The notes under the pieces were generated by a model that saw nothing but the letters and a program-made list of their open reading frames with translations, ran no database searches and was not told where the DNA came from. This document shows positions 25,756 to 35,900 of a stretch of DNA of 64,000 nucleotides, piece after piece. Source of the stretch: Polaromonas sp. OV174 (lineage in GTDB: Bacteria > Pseudomonadota > Gammaproteobacteria > Burkholderiales > Burkholderiaceae_C); the NCBI RefSeq assembly GCF_900112285.1, contig NZ_FOKZ01000015.1, positions 1 to 64,000 of the forward strand, written 5' to 3'. A program made the position numbers and the translations under genes. Position 1 is the stretch's first letter. Every line of letters starts with the position of its first letter.

Positions 25756-27506
25756 CGGGCGGTCATAGGCGGGGGTGGGCTGACGCCGCCGATGCGTTTG
25801 TACACCAGCATGTTTTCGGACTTGTCCGTGGGCTTGCGGACCGCGGCTTGAAACGCCCAGTCGGGCAAGTTGACGGCACTGCTCAGGCTGGACTGGCTGT
25901 TCACATCGACGATCAGGTAGGGGCAGTTCGCCTGTGCGCCGACCGGGCGCAGTTCGAGCTGGCCGTGGTATTGCAGGGCTGCTGCCTGTGCGCTGCCCAC
26001 GCCGTAAATTTCAACGCAGGATTTTTTATCCACCAGGCTGGCCACCTGGCGCGACAGCGGCGCCAGGCTGCGTGCGTAGTCAAGCAAGGGCAGCCACAAG
26101 GTCATCAGCAGCAGCCAGCACAAGGTGGTGCCACCGGCCGGCAGCACCAGCGACTTCCAGATCGGCGCGCGCTGTGAGCTGGTGCGCCATTTCACCAGCC
26201 AGGCCCAAGCCAGCGTGGCCGCTACCGCCGCCATAAAGGCGAACCAGGAAAAACTGGGTTCAAAGCCCGGCGCCAGTCTGGCGACATTGGCCGCAGGTTG
26301 GCGCGGCACGCCGGTCTGCATGGCAATCCAGACGACCCAGATGATGATGGCGCAGCCGGTGAAGAACAGCAGGGTGAACCAGTCAACCAGCGAAGCCACG
26401 CTGCGCTTGAGCGTGGGCAGGGCAAATGCCGCCAGCGCCGCCAGCGGTGGCAGGCTCAGCAGCAAGCTGCGGTCGGAGGCTGTGGTGGTCAGCGTGGCAG
26501 CAATGGCCATGCTGGCAAACCACAGTGGCAAGGCGACGTGGCGGCTCGCCAGCTGCCGGCGCCAGCGCCATAGCGTCCACAGGGCCAGCGGCCAGGCCGG
26601 CCAGGTAAACCAAAGCAGCAGGCGGCCCAGGCTGCGCCAGTCGCCCCAAGCGGAGGCTTCCTCGGCACCGGGCAGGTGAATGCGCCAGCGCCACAAGTCC
26701 AGTGCGTGGGCCAGCAGCGAAACTCCCAAAGTGGCACCGGCTATCAATAACACCCAATGCCAGGACTGCCGCCTGCCGGCGTCATCCCGCTGGTTGTTGC
26801 CCCAGCGCATGTGGCTGCGCTCCACCAGCGCGCCGCCCAGGCCGAACAGCAGAGCCAGCGTGGGAGCGCCACTCAGGGCCAGGCCCCCTAGGCCCACCAG
26901 CAGACCCAAGGCCGGCCCAATGATCCGGGTGGCCGGGCGGAAGGGGCTGGCTGCCATGGCATAAAACGCCAGGGTGGTAAAGCCCAGCTGCGCCAATGCC
27001 GGCGTGGTTTCGTGAGACAACTGGGCCAGCCCCAGGCAGGCAATCAGGGCCAATAAACCTGCATCGGCGATGGCCCTGGCATAGTCCACCGGGCTGGCTT
27101 CGCCGCCAAAGGCAAAGGCCACCGGCTGGGCTTGCGGGCTGCGGGCCAGGTAATAAATGGCGTACCAGGTGGCAAGCAGCGTCAGGCTCAGCAGCAAAAT
27201 GAAGGGAATGCGCGCGGCCAGGGCCGAATCCAGAAAAGGCAGGTATTTGATGGCTATGGCGCCCAGCCAATAGGGGACGCGGGCATCAAACTCCGTGGCC
27301 TGGCCCAGCAATTGGGGCTGCAGCCAGTTGGCGGCGGCGGAAGTCAGCTCCTGCATGACGCCGAAGGCCGCAATATCTTCGTTTTTCCAGGGTCCGCGAC
27401 CTAAAAAACCCGGCAATACATAGGCCAGGCAAAAGAGCAGCAAGGCAAACCGTGGCAGACGGCGCACGGCAGACTGGGCGATGATGGCGGGGGATGGCTT
27501 GTTCAA
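25752..27506 (-). CDS. Membrane glycosyltransferase-like protein (GT39/ArnT-related)
   Basis: About 584 residues with 10-12 hydrophobic helices. The first loop carries GRGPWKNEDIAAFGVMQEL, like the acidic loop of PMT/ArnT-type lipid-linked sugar transferases, followed by YWLGAIAIKYLPFLDSALAARIPF. The end is a soluble segment with LQYHGQLELRPVGAQANCPYL. Such proteins move a sugar from a polyprenyl carrier to lipid A, protein or another acceptor in the periplasm; the acceptor is unknown. The open frame runs back to 27749 through the rpmE2 terminator, so I prefer TTG 27506 (NKPSPAIIAQSA...) as start, without a clear ribosome site. It overlaps the MATE gene by four bases, forming a two-gene operon. 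Confidence 0.7.
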   Translation of the reverse strand: MNKPSPAIIAQSAVRRLPRFALLLFCLAYVLPGFLGRGPWKNEDIAAFGVMQELTSAAANWLQPQLLGQATEFDARVPYWLGAIAIKYLPFLDSALAARIPFILLLSLTLLATWYAIYYLARSPQAQPVAFAFGGEASPVDYARAIADAGLLALIACLGLAQLSHETTPALAQLGFTTLAFYAMAASPFRPATRIIGPALGLLVGLGGLALSGAPTLALLFGLGGALVERSHMRWGNNQRDDAGRRQSWHWVLLIAGATLGVSLLAHALDLWRWRIHLPGAEEASAWGDWRSLGRLLLWFTWPAWPLALWTLWRWRRQLASRHVALPLWFASMAIAATLTTTASDRSLLLSLPPLAALAAFALPTLKRSVASLVDWFTLLFFTGCAIIIWVVWIAMQTGVPRQPAANVARLAPGFEPSFSWFAFMAAVAATLAWAWLVKWRTSSQRAPIWKSLVLPAGGTTLCWLLLMTLWLPLLDYARSLAPLSRQVASLVDKKSCVEIYGVGSAQAAALQYHGQLELRPVGAQANCPYLIVDVNSQSSLSSAVNLPDWAFQAAVRKPTDKSENMLVYKRIGGVSPPPPMTAR

Positions 27507-27606
27507 AATGCTTTGATGATCAGAAAAACGCGGTGTCTGACTGGCGGGCGAACAACTGATGGTAGCTTTGACCCGGGAGCCGCCATCATTGGGGAGATTT
27601 TTGCCG

Positions 27607-27637
27607 AAAAAAAAAGCAGCCTGAAATTCAGGCTGCT
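27607..27637 (-). terminator. Intrinsic terminator of rpmE2
   Basis: On the minus strand AGCAGCCTGA - ATT - TCAGGCTGCT (10-bp stem) followed by about nine T. It is a textbook form, 45 bases after the rpmE2 stop. Confidence 0.92.
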
Positions 27638-27681
27638 TGTTACCGGCTGGTGCAAGCGATCTTTGCCGCTTACATGGCAGC

Positions 27682-27963
27682 TTACTCGGCAGCGGCCGGA
27701 GCAGCTTCCTTGGCAGCGGTCTTGCCAAAGCGATTGCGGAATTTCTCAACGCGACCGCCCATGTTGTCCACGGATTTCTGCGTGCCGGTGTAGAAGGGAT
27801 GCGATTCGCTGGACGTATCGAGCTTGTACAGAGGCAACTCGCGACCGTCTTCCATCTTCACCATTTCTTTGGTGTTTGCGCAGGAACGGGTCACGAACTT
27901 GAAGTTGTTGGACATGTCCAGGAAACAAACTTCGCGGTAGTTGGGGTGAATGCCTTCTTTCAT
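27682..27963 (-). CDS. rpmE2: 50S ribosomal protein L31, type B
   Basis: A 93-residue L31. It starts [16 protein letters not shown], lacks the CxxC zinc pairs of type A L31 and has the type B mark [13 protein letters not shown], followed by [12 protein letters not shown] and an Ala/Glu-rich tail. It joins the large subunit near the 5S/bridge region. The zinc-free form usually replaces or stands in for the zinc form. ATG 27963 follows GGAAAG at a good distance; the longer frame from 28014 has no support. It lies downstream of rho on the same strand after an R2 repeat and ends at a strong terminator. Confidence 0.93.
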   Translation of the reverse strand: MKEGIHPNYREVCFLDMSNNFKFVTRSCANTKEMVKMEDGRELPLYKLDTSSESHPFYTGTQKSVDNMGGRVEKFRNRFGKTAAKEAAPAAAE

Positions 27964-28120
27964 GATCTTTCCTTTTTCATTGTTTTGGTAGCCACCAGGA
28001 ACCGTTCCAGGCACTTTCCATGAAGCCCTACATTATTGCATGAAATCTATAGCTTGCAGTATGCGTCGATTTACCAAGCGTAACGCCGGGCTGTGTTTTT
28101 ACTTGGGGTTTGCTCTTAAC

Positions 28121-28216
28121 GCCAGCAGGGGCCGCGGAACCGGCTTTGCCGGGCCGCAGGCGCAACGGCCCCCTCGGGGGGCAGCGCATTACGCGAAGCG
28201 AAAAGCGTGGGGGCCA
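28121..28216 (-). repeat. R2 post-stop repeat, copy after rho
   Basis: Read in gene direction it starts one base after the rho stop with GGCCCCCACGC. It contains the hairpin GCCCCCCGAGGGGGC and ends in CGGCAAAGCCGG...CCCCTGCTGG. It shares these blocks in the same order with the copies at 32797, 59141 and 60490. Confidence 0.8.
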
Positions 28217-28217
28217 G

Positions 28218-29480
28218 TTATCCGCCCCGGCGCATCATGTCGAAGAATTCGTGGTTGTTCTTGGTCGCTTTCATGTTCTTGAGCATCAGCTCCATGGACT
28301 CGATCTCGTCCATGTTGTACATGAATTGACGCAGGATGCGCGATTTTTGCAGGATTTCTGGCGCTAGCAGCAGCTCTTCCTTGCGGGTGCCACTGCGGTT
28401 GAGGTTGATGGCCGGGAACACGCGTTTTTCGTACAGGCGGCGGTCCAGGTGGATTTCGCAGTTGCCGGTACCCTTGAATTCTTCAAAGATCACTTCGTCC
28501 ATGCGGCTGCCGGTATCCACCAGCGCCGTGCCAATGATGGTCAGGCTGCCGCCTTCTTCAATCTTGCGAGCGGCACCGAAGAAACGCTTGGGGCGCTGCA
28601 GGGCGTTGGCATCGACACCGCCGGTCAACACTTTGCCCGATGAAGGCAGCACGTTGTTGTAGGCGCGAGCCAGACGGGTGATGGAGTCCAGCAAAATGAC
28701 AACGTCCTTGCCGAGCTCGACCAAGCGCTTGGCGCGCTCTATCACCATTTCGGCCACGTGCACGTGGCGGGCCGCTGGTTCGTCGAAGGTGGAGGAAATC
28801 ACTTCGCCGCGCACGCTGCGCTGCATTTCGGTCACTTCTTCCGGACGCTCATCGACCAGCAGCACCATCATGACGATGTCGGGGTAGTTGGCGGTGATGG
28901 CGTGGGCGATGTTTTGCATCATCACGGTCTTGCCGGACTTGGGCGGCGCCACCAGCAGGGCGCGCTGGCCTTTGCCGATGGGGGCAATGATGTCGATGAT
29001 GCGGCTGGTCAGGTTTTCTTCGGCCTTGATGTCGCGCTCGAGCTTGAACTGCTCGCGCGGAAACAGTGGCGTCAGGTTCTCGAACATGACCTTGTGCTTG
29101 TTGTCTTCTGGCAAGCCGTCGTTGATCTTGTCGAGCTTGTTCAGTGCAAAGTAGCGCTCGCCGTCTTTGGGCGTGCGTACCTCGCCCTCAATCATGTCGC
29201 CGGTGTGCAGATTGAAGCGGCGAATCTGGCTCGGGCTGATGTAGATGTCGTCTGTAGACGCGGTGTAGCTGGAGTCAGGCGCTCGCAAAAAGCCAAAACC
29301 GTCGGGCAGCACTTCCAGCACGCCGTCGGCGACGATGGTCTCACCGGTTTTTGCGCGTTTTTTAATGATGGCGAACATCAGCTCCTGCTTGCGCATACGG
29401 CTGACGTTTTCGATCTCAAGGGCTTCGGCCTGCTTGAGGACTTCAGACACGTGCAGTGCCTTGAGTTCGTTTAAGTGCAT
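28218..29480 (-). CDS. rho: Transcription termination factor Rho
   Basis: The 420-residue Rho begins [19 protein letters not shown], the usual N-terminal helical domain. The cold-shock-like RNA-binding domain has [13 protein letters not shown] and [16 protein letters not shown]. The RecA-type motor has Walker A APPKSGKT, Walker [17 protein letters not shown], the R-loop [13 protein letters not shown] and the ending NNHEFFDMM. It is a hexameric RNA helicase that ends transcripts. ATG 29480 follows AAGGAGT; the longer start at 29504 has none. The order trxA-rho-rpmE is common in proteobacteria. A 256-base leader separates it from trxA, which fits known Rho autoregulation. Confidence 0.97.
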   Translation of the reverse strand: MHLNELKALHVSEVLKQAEALEIENVSRMRKQELMFAIIKKRAKTGETIVADGVLEVLPDGFGFLRAPDSSYTASTDDIYISPSQIRRFNLHTGDMIEGEVRTPKDGERYFALNKLDKINDGLPEDNKHKVMFENLTPLFPREQFKLERDIKAEENLTSRIIDIIAPIGKGQRALLVAPPKSGKTVMMQNIAHAITANYPDIVMMVLLVDERPEEVTEMQRSVRGEVISSTFDEPAARHVHVAEMVIERAKRLVELGKDVVILLDSITRLARAYNNVLPSSGKVLTGGVDANALQRPKRFFGAARKIEEGGSLTIIGTALVDTGSRMDEVIFEEFKGTGNCEIHLDRRLYEKRVFPAINLNRSGTRKEELLLAPEILQKSRILRQFMYNMDEIESMELMLKNMKATKNNHEFFDMMRRGG

Positions 29481-29685
29481 GGAGTTACTCCTTGCGGAGT
29501 TCATTAGGAAAACGGGGGGAGGTTTGAAAAGAAGCCAAAAAGAAGGATGGCTTACAAACCGGGAACTCGAACCAGGCGGCAGTGACCGACTGGTGAATAC
29601 AGCCCATTATGACAGGAAATTCAGGGGCTGTTTGGGCGTGATTTTGAAGGGTGGCCGGGGCCCTGGCTTAAGCTGGGGAGGGCTG

Positions 29686-29719
29686 GCTGCCAGGCCGGAA
29701 ATCGCAAGGGCCTGGCAGC
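29686..29719 (-). other. Perfect 11-bp stem-loop between trxA and rho
   Basis: GCTGCCAGGCC and its exact inverted copy GGCCTGGCAGC are separated by 12 bases, 18-51 bases after the trxA stop. No T-run follows on the minus strand. It could be a processing site or part of the rho leader. Confidence 0.6.
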
Positions 29720-29736
29720 GCTTTGAGGATAAAGAC

Positions 29737-30069
29737 TTAGACCAGTTGCTGGTCGATGAAGGCGGTCAGCTGGGACTTGCTCATGGCGCCGACCTTGGTG
29801 GCGGCGAGCTGGCCGTCCTTGAACAGCATCAGCGTAGGGATGCCGCGAATGCCGAATTTGGCGGGAATCTCGCGGTTTTCGTCGACGTTCATCTTGGCAA
29901 CTTGCAGCTTGCCTGCGTAGCCGGCTGCCACTTCATCCAGAATCGGGGCGATCATCTTGCAGGGACCACACCACTCGGCCCAATAGTCGACCAGCACGGG
30001 CTGGACGGATTTGAGCACGTCGGCTTCAAAAGTGGCATCGGTGGTATGTTTGATCAGTTCGCTCGCCAT
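29737..30069 (-). CDS. trxA: Thioredoxin 1
   Basis: The 110-residue thioredoxin has the redox motif WCGPCK (Cys34, Cys37), the buried acid of VDYWAEW, the cis-proline loop [14 protein letters not shown] and the final helix [11 protein letters not shown]. It reduces protein disulphides in the cytoplasm, with electrons from NADPH through thioredoxin reductase. ATG 30069 follows AAGGAGCC. The gene precedes rho on the same strand. Confidence 0.97.
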   Translation of the reverse strand: MASELIKHTTDATFEADVLKSVQPVLVDYWAEWCGPCKMIAPILDEVAAGYAGKLQVAKMNVDENREIPAKFGIRGIPTLMLFKDGQLAATKVGAMSKSQLTAFIDQQLV

Positions 30070-30233
30070 GACGGCTCCTTGGGTCTAGTTACGATACGGG
30101 GGATAGCTAAATTTGCGGTTATTGTGGCAGAAAGCAAGGGATGGAGTCGCTCAGGCAGCGGCTATCGCCCCGATAGCCTTTCTCCGGATTCAACCCCCCA
30201 TTCTTCTGTACTTCCATAAAAGCCTTTCCCCCT

Positions 30234-32795
30234 ATGCCGCTTCCCGACTCCCTTGATGCTGCGGCAAGCCTGGCGCAGCGCTGCTGGCAGCAGGCCATGA
30301 CGCAACTGGCCGAGGCCTTGCAGGTACGCGGCGTGCATCCCGCCGAGGCCGTGGTGCTCTTGCCCTATGTCCAGCTGATCCCGTACGCGCGCCAGGCTTG
30401 GGCAGCGCAGGCGCAGCAGGCCGGCGGCACATTTTTTGTGCCACGCTTTGAAACCACCATGAACTGGGCCACCGCTCAGGGCGGTACGCTGGGGCTGTTC
30501 ACGCCGTCTGGCGATGATTTGCGCATGGACGTGGCGGTCGATACGCTGACTGCCGCTTCGCTGCTGGGGCGCGCCGGCCTGGGCGCGCAGCAGGAGGCGC
30601 TGGCCGGGCGTCTGGTCGAGGCCGCCTGGAGCCTGGGCCGGGTCGCCGCGGCGGTCTTGCCCACCGAGCGCCAGGCCTGGAGTGAGCGCCTGGCGGTCGA
30701 ATTGGGGGTGGGCCTGGATTCCCCCGTGCTGGCGCTGGAAGCGGCGGTGGGGAGTGTGGCGCTGGCCTGGGCGGCGGCCTCGGCCTATCCCACGGACCGG
30801 CTGTTCCAGGCGCAACCGGTGTTGCTGGTGGTGCTGGAAGGCTTTCAGACCGAGCCGCTGACGGAGGCGCTCAAGGCGCATTTTGGCGAGCGCTCGCACT
30901 CCATCGCGTTATGCCCCTCTGCCGATTGGCCGGACTCGGCACCAGCGCCGGCGCTGCATGCCGCGCGGGATGCCGAGGATGAGGCCGAGCAGGCCGCCGC
31001 CTGCGTGCTGGCGCATTTGGCGCAGGGGCGCAAGCCGGTGGCGCTGATCGCCCAGGACCGGCAACTGACGCGCCGCGTCGGCGCCATGCTGGCCCAGCAA
31101 GGCATTGCCATGCGCGACGAAACCGGCTGGAAGCTGTCCACCACCCGCGCCGCGGCCGCTTTGATGAGCTTGCTGCGCGCCATGCCCTGGGATGCCTCTA
31201 CCGACGCCGTGCTCGACTGGCTGAAAAACGCCCCGGCCTTTGCCCGCACCGAGGTGACGGCAGCCGAAACCGAACTGCGCAAAGCCGGCGTGCGTGCCTG
31301 GCGCGAGCTGCCCGTTGTGCCGCTGCCCAGCTTGGCGGCCATTCAGGCATTGGCCTTGCCGGTGAACACCTTGCGCGAGACCCTGGTCCGTGCCCGCCCC
31401 TTGATGCTCTGGCTGCGTGATCTGCGCGCCGCCCTGCAGGCTGCCGGACAGTGGGAAGTCTTGATGCTGGATGATGCCGGTCAGACGGTGCTGGAAGTGC
31501 TGCGCCTGCACGAGGGTGCCGAGACCGAGTTTGAAACCGCGCCCACCATGAAGCTCAATGACTTCAGCAGCTGGGTCAACCAGGCGCTGGAGGGCGGCAA
31601 ATATTCCCCTGCCCATCCCCAGGATGAGCAGGTGGTGATCCTGCCGTTGGCGCAACTGCTGGGCCGGCCCATGCAGGCCGTGGTGCTGCCCGGCTGCGAT
31701 GAGGTCCGCCTGCCGGTGTCGCCCGAGCCGCCGGGCCAGTGGACGCCCAGCCAGCGCGAGCTGCTGGGCCTACCTTCGCGCGAGGCCCTGACCAGCGCGG
31801 CCCGGCAAGCCTGGCATTACGGCTTGCAACTGCCCCGGGTGGATGTGCTGTGGCGCAGCAGCGAGGGCGGCGAGCACCTGATGCCCAGCGGTTTTGTGCA
31901 GGAGTTGCTGCTGCTGCGCGAGCTTGATCCCGCCACCGATCTGGCGCCCGACCAGCGCAGCGCGCGCGCCGTGGCCGCGCAGCCCACGCCTCGGCCGCTG
32001 CCCAGCGGCGAGGCCTTGCCCGTGAGCCGGCTGTCGGCCAGCAGTTATGACGACCTGCGCCGTTGCCCCTACCGTTTTTTTGCGCTGCGCCAGTTCAAGC
32101 TGCAGGAGTCCGACGAGCTGGAAAGCGAGTTGGGCAAGCGCGATTTCGGCAATTGGCTGCACGGCCTGCTGCGCCACTTCCATGAGGCGCTCCAGGCCAC
32201 GCCCACCAGCGAGCGGTCGGCGCGGCTGCGCATGATTGATGCTGCCGCCGAGCTGTCCACCAAGGAGCTGGGCTTGAGTGACAGCGAGTTCCTGCCCTTT
32301 GCTGCCGCCTGGGCGCCGGTGCGCGACGGCTATCTGGATTGGCTGGTAGAGCACGAGGCCACGGGCGCGCAGTTCGAGTCGGCCGAAAGCTGGCACGAAA
32401 TGCCACTGGGCGAGCTGACCCTGCTGGGCAAGATGGACCGCATAGACCGCCATGCCGACGGCCACATCTTGCTGCTGGACTACAAGACCGAGCCGCGCAC
32501 CACCACGGCCGAACGCATCAAGAACGGCCAGGAAGACACCCAGTTGGCGTTCTATGCCGCGCTGATGGCCGACGACACGCTGGCCGCGGCCTATGTCAAC
32601 CTGGGCGAAAAAGAGCCGACCCGCACCTACGAGCAGCCCGACATCGTGGAACTGCGCGATGGCCTGATCGACAGCATTTTGTTGGACATGGCGCGCATTG
32701 CCCAGGGCGCCGTGCTGCCGGCGCTGGGCGAGGGCAAGGCCTGCGACTATTGCGCCGCGCGCGGCCTCTGCCGCAAGGATTTCTGGAATGAATAG
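30234..32795 (+). CDS. AddB-like PD-(D/E)XK nuclease, DNA repair
   Basis: This 853-residue protein is related to the AddB/RecB nuclease superfamily. It has a long, degenerate helicase-like N-terminal region (VVLLPYVQLIPYARQAW; ETGWKLSTTRAAAALMSLL). The C-terminal nuclease core has MDRIDRHADGHILLLDYKTE, with metal and catalytic residues Asp749 and Lys751. Cysteines in RRCPYRFFALRQ and at the end (CDYCAARGLCRKDFW) match the iron-sulphur staple of AddB-type nucleases. It should act with the following UvrD/AddA-like helicase in trimming double-strand breaks for recombination. ATG 30234. Walker A is not evident, so it is probably not a helicase itself. An R2 repeat separates it from its partner. 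Confidence 0.8.
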   Translation: MPLPDSLDAAASLAQRCWQQAMTQLAEALQVRGVHPAEAVVLLPYVQLIPYARQAWAAQAQQAGGTFFVPRFETTMNWATAQGGTLGLFTPSGDDLRMDVAVDTLTAASLLGRAGLGAQQEALAGRLVEAAWSLGRVAAAVLPTERQAWSERLAVELGVGLDSPVLALEAAVGSVALAWAAASAYPTDRLFQAQPVLLVVLEGFQTEPLTEALKAHFGERSHSIALCPSADWPDSAPAPALHAARDAEDEAEQAAACVLAHLAQGRKPVALIAQDRQLTRRVGAMLAQQGIAMRDETGWKLSTTRAAAALMSLLRAMPWDASTDAVLDWLKNAPAFARTEVTAAETELRKAGVRAWRELPVVPLPSLAAIQALALPVNTLRETLVRARPLMLWLRDLRAALQAAGQWEVLMLDDAGQTVLEVLRLHEGAETEFETAPTMKLNDFSSWVNQALEGGKYSPAHPQDEQVVILPLAQLLGRPMQAVVLPGCDEVRLPVSPEPPGQWTPSQRELLGLPSREALTSAARQAWHYGLQLPRVDVLWRSSEGGEHLMPSGFVQELLLLRELDPATDLAPDQRSARAVAAQPTPRPLPSGEALPVSRLSASSYDDLRRCPYRFFALRQFKLQESDELESELGKRDFGNWLHGLLRHFHEALQATPTSERSARLRMIDAAAELSTKELGLSDSEFLPFAAAWAPVRDGYLDWLVEHEATGAQFESAESWHEMPLGELTLLGKMDRIDRHADGHILLLDYKTEPRTTTAERIKNGQEDTQLAFYAALMADDTLAAAYVNLGEKEPTRTYEQPDIVELRDGLIDSILLDMARIAQGAVLPALGEGKACDYCAARGLCRKDFWNE

Positions 32796-32796
32796 A

Positions 32797-32890
32797 ACCC
32801 CCACGCCTCTCGCTTCGCGTAGTGCGCTGCCCCCCGAGGGGGCTGAACTTCGCTTGGGGCGGCCCTGCGCTTCGTTCGTGACCCCCACGC
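32797..32890 (+). repeat. R2 post-stop repeat, copy between the AddB-like and AddA-like genes
   Basis: It starts two bases after the stop at 32795 with CCCCCACGC, then GCTGCCCCCCGAGGGGGC. It has the same orientation relative to the upstream gene as the other three copies. The later part is diverged. Confidence 0.75.
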
Positions 32891-32927
32891 TTGTTCGCTC
32901 TTTCACCTGTTTCAACGGAGTTGCCCG

Positions 32928-35900
32928 ATGAGCGCCGCCTACGAATGCAACGGCCAGCCGGTGTCCGCCGACGCGTTTTATGCCATTGCCTGCGATCCGC
33001 GCCGTAGCGTGGCGGTCGAGGCCTGCGCCGGCGCCGGCAAGACCTGGATGCTGGTGTCGCGCATCGTGCGCGCCATGCTGGACGGCGCCAGTGCCGACGG
33101 CACGGCCCAGCCGCAGGTGCGGCCGCACGAAATCCTGGCCATTACCTTCACCAAAAAGGCCGCCGGTGAAATGCGCGAGCGCCTGGATGAGTGGCTCAAG
33201 ATGTTCTCCCAGGCCGATGACGCTACTTTGCAGCGCGAGCTGGTGATGCGCGGAATGACAAGCCAAATCGGACCGAATGCCCCGCAGGACGTGCGCAAGC
33301 AGCTATCAAATTTATACCGCTCCGTGCTGGCCAGCGGGCGCACGGTGCAGATACGCACTTTTCACAGCTGGTTTGCCGCCTTGTTGCGCAGCGCGCCCGT
33401 GGCGGTGTTGCAAAGACTGGGCCTGCCGGTCAACTACGACTTGCTGGAAGACGATGCGCCGGCCCGGGCGCTGGTGTGGCGGCGCTTTTATGCGGCGCTC
33501 TTGGCCGATGAGCCTCTCAAGGCCGACTTCGAGGCCCTGGTGCTAGGCCACGGCCGCTTCCAGACCGACAAGGCTCTGCAAACTGCGCTGGACAAGCGCA
33601 TTGAGTTCACGCTGGCCGACGAGAAAGGCATCGTCGACTTGTCGGTGCAGCCCTTTGACGTGCAGTTTCCCGAGTTTGCCGGGCTGGCCAGGCCAGAAGA
33701 CAGCCTCATCGCCATGCCTGCCAACCGCCAGTTGCTGCTGGACGCCGCCCAGGCACTGGGCCGCGCCAGTGCGCCCACCTTCTCGGCCAAGGGCGTGGAG
33801 CTGGAGATGGCGGTGACGGCGCAGCAGCTGCCCGGCGTCTTTGCCGCGCTGCTGACCGACAAAGGCACGCCGCGCAAATTCGGCGAAAAAATTGCCGGCA
33901 TCGAAGGTGTGCGCCTGGCCCAGGAGCTGGTGTTGCGGGTGCAGGCCGCCAGCCAGCAACACGAGGCTTGGGCCCACCAGCAGCGCATGGCCAGGCTGAG
34001 CCGGCTGCTGATTGCCCAGTTCACCCAGCTCAAGCGCGAACGCGGCTGGGTTGACATGAATGACGTGGAAAGGGCGGCCCTGGTCATGCTGGGCGACCCG
34101 GTGCTGGCCGGCTGGGTGCAGGAGCGGCTGGATGCGCGCATCAAGCATTTGATGATTGACGAGTTCCAGGACACTAACCCCTTGCAGTGGCAGGCGCTGT
34201 CGGCCTGGCTCAGCGGTTATTCCGGCGCCGGTGCGGCGCCCAGCGTGTTTCTGGTCGGCGACCCCAAGCAAAGTATTTATCGTTTTCGGCGCGCCGAGCC
34301 GCAGGTGTTTCGCGCCGCCCAAGCCTTTGTCGTGGACGGCCTGAGCGGCGACCTGCTCAGCTGCGACCACACCCGGCGCAACGCCCAGGCCGTGATCGCC
34401 AGCGTCAACGCCGCCATGGGCGCGGCCCGCGCGCGTGACGGCTATGACGGCTTTCGCGAGCACAGCACCGACTCGCAGCGCGCCGGCGACACCGGCCGTT
34501 TGCCCGCTATCCCGCGGGTCAAGGCTCAGCCGCCCGAAGCCGAGTCAAACGAGCACTGGCGCGACAGCTTGAGCACGCCGCGCGAACTGCCCGAAGAAAC
34601 CCTGCGCACCCTGGAAGCGCGCCAGGCCGCCGCCTGGATTGCAATGCAAATGACGACCGGCTTGAAACCGCAAGACATCATGGTGCTGTCGCGCAAGCGC
34701 GCCGGCCTGCTGCCGCTGCAGCAGGAGTTGCGGGCGCTGCACATTCCGGCGCAGATTGGCGAAAAAACCGACCTGATCGACTGCTGCGAGGTGCTGGACC
34801 TGGTGGCGCTGCTGGACGTGCTGGTGTCGCCGCAGCATGACTTGTCATTGGCCAGGGCGCTGCGCTCGCCGCTGTTCGGCCTGAGCGACGCCAGCCTGGT
34901 GCAACTGGCCCTGCTGCAGCGTGAGCTGACCTTGCCGTGGTTTGAATTGCTACAAAAAACAGAGCTGCTTGCGCCCGAGCTGCAAGGGCTGGGTGCCATT
35001 TTGATGCGCTGGAAAGGCTGGCTGGACGAGCAGCCGCCGCACGATGCCCTGCAAGCCATTTATGCCGACGGCGATGTGCTGGCGCGCTTTGTCGCCGCCG
35101 CGCCAGCCACCCAGCGCCAGACTGTGCTGGCCAATTTGCGCGCCCTGCTGGGCGTGGCGCTGGAGCGCGACGGCGGGCGTTACGTCACGCCTTACGGCCT
35201 GATTCGCGCGCTCAAGGCCGGCGGCACGCTGGCGCCGGTGGCCGTCAATCCCGACGCGGTGCGCCTGCTGACGATTCACGGCGCCAAGGGGCTGGAGGCC
35301 GAGGCCGTGTTGTTGCTGGACACCGACACGGTGGAGCGCAGTGCCGACAGCATGGGGGTGTTGATCGACTGGCCGGGCGAGGCCAGCGAGCCGCACAAAT
35401 TCGTCTTTCTGGTCAGCGAAAGCCGGCCGCCGGCCTGCGCCCAGGAAGCGCTGGCGGCCGAGCAGGCGGCGCGCAAGCGCGAAGAGCTCAATGCCCTGTA
35501 TGTGGCCCTGACGCGGGCCAGGCATACGCTGGCGATTTCCTCCATCGAGCCGCACAGGGTCACGACCGACAGCTGGTGGCAGCGCCTGCAGGGCCTGGGT
35601 GACGGCCTGATGGAGGAGTTGGCCGCGCCGGTGATTCCGCTGCCGTCCGAGAGTGACACGGCACCGGCCAGCGACGTCTTCCTGCTGCCCGAACTGCCCA
35701 GTTTGCCGGCCGACGCGCAGGCTACTCCCGCGCAGGCCGAATTTGAAGCGCCCGACTCCCTCAAGGCGCGCATAGGCAAGGCCATGCACCGCCTGCTGGA
35801 GTGGGGCGGCCCCTCGTCGGCGCAGCAAGTGGCTGCGGCGGCGCGCGAGTTTCGCCTGAGTCCGGCGCAAGCTACTGAGGCACAGGCGCTGGCCCTGCGC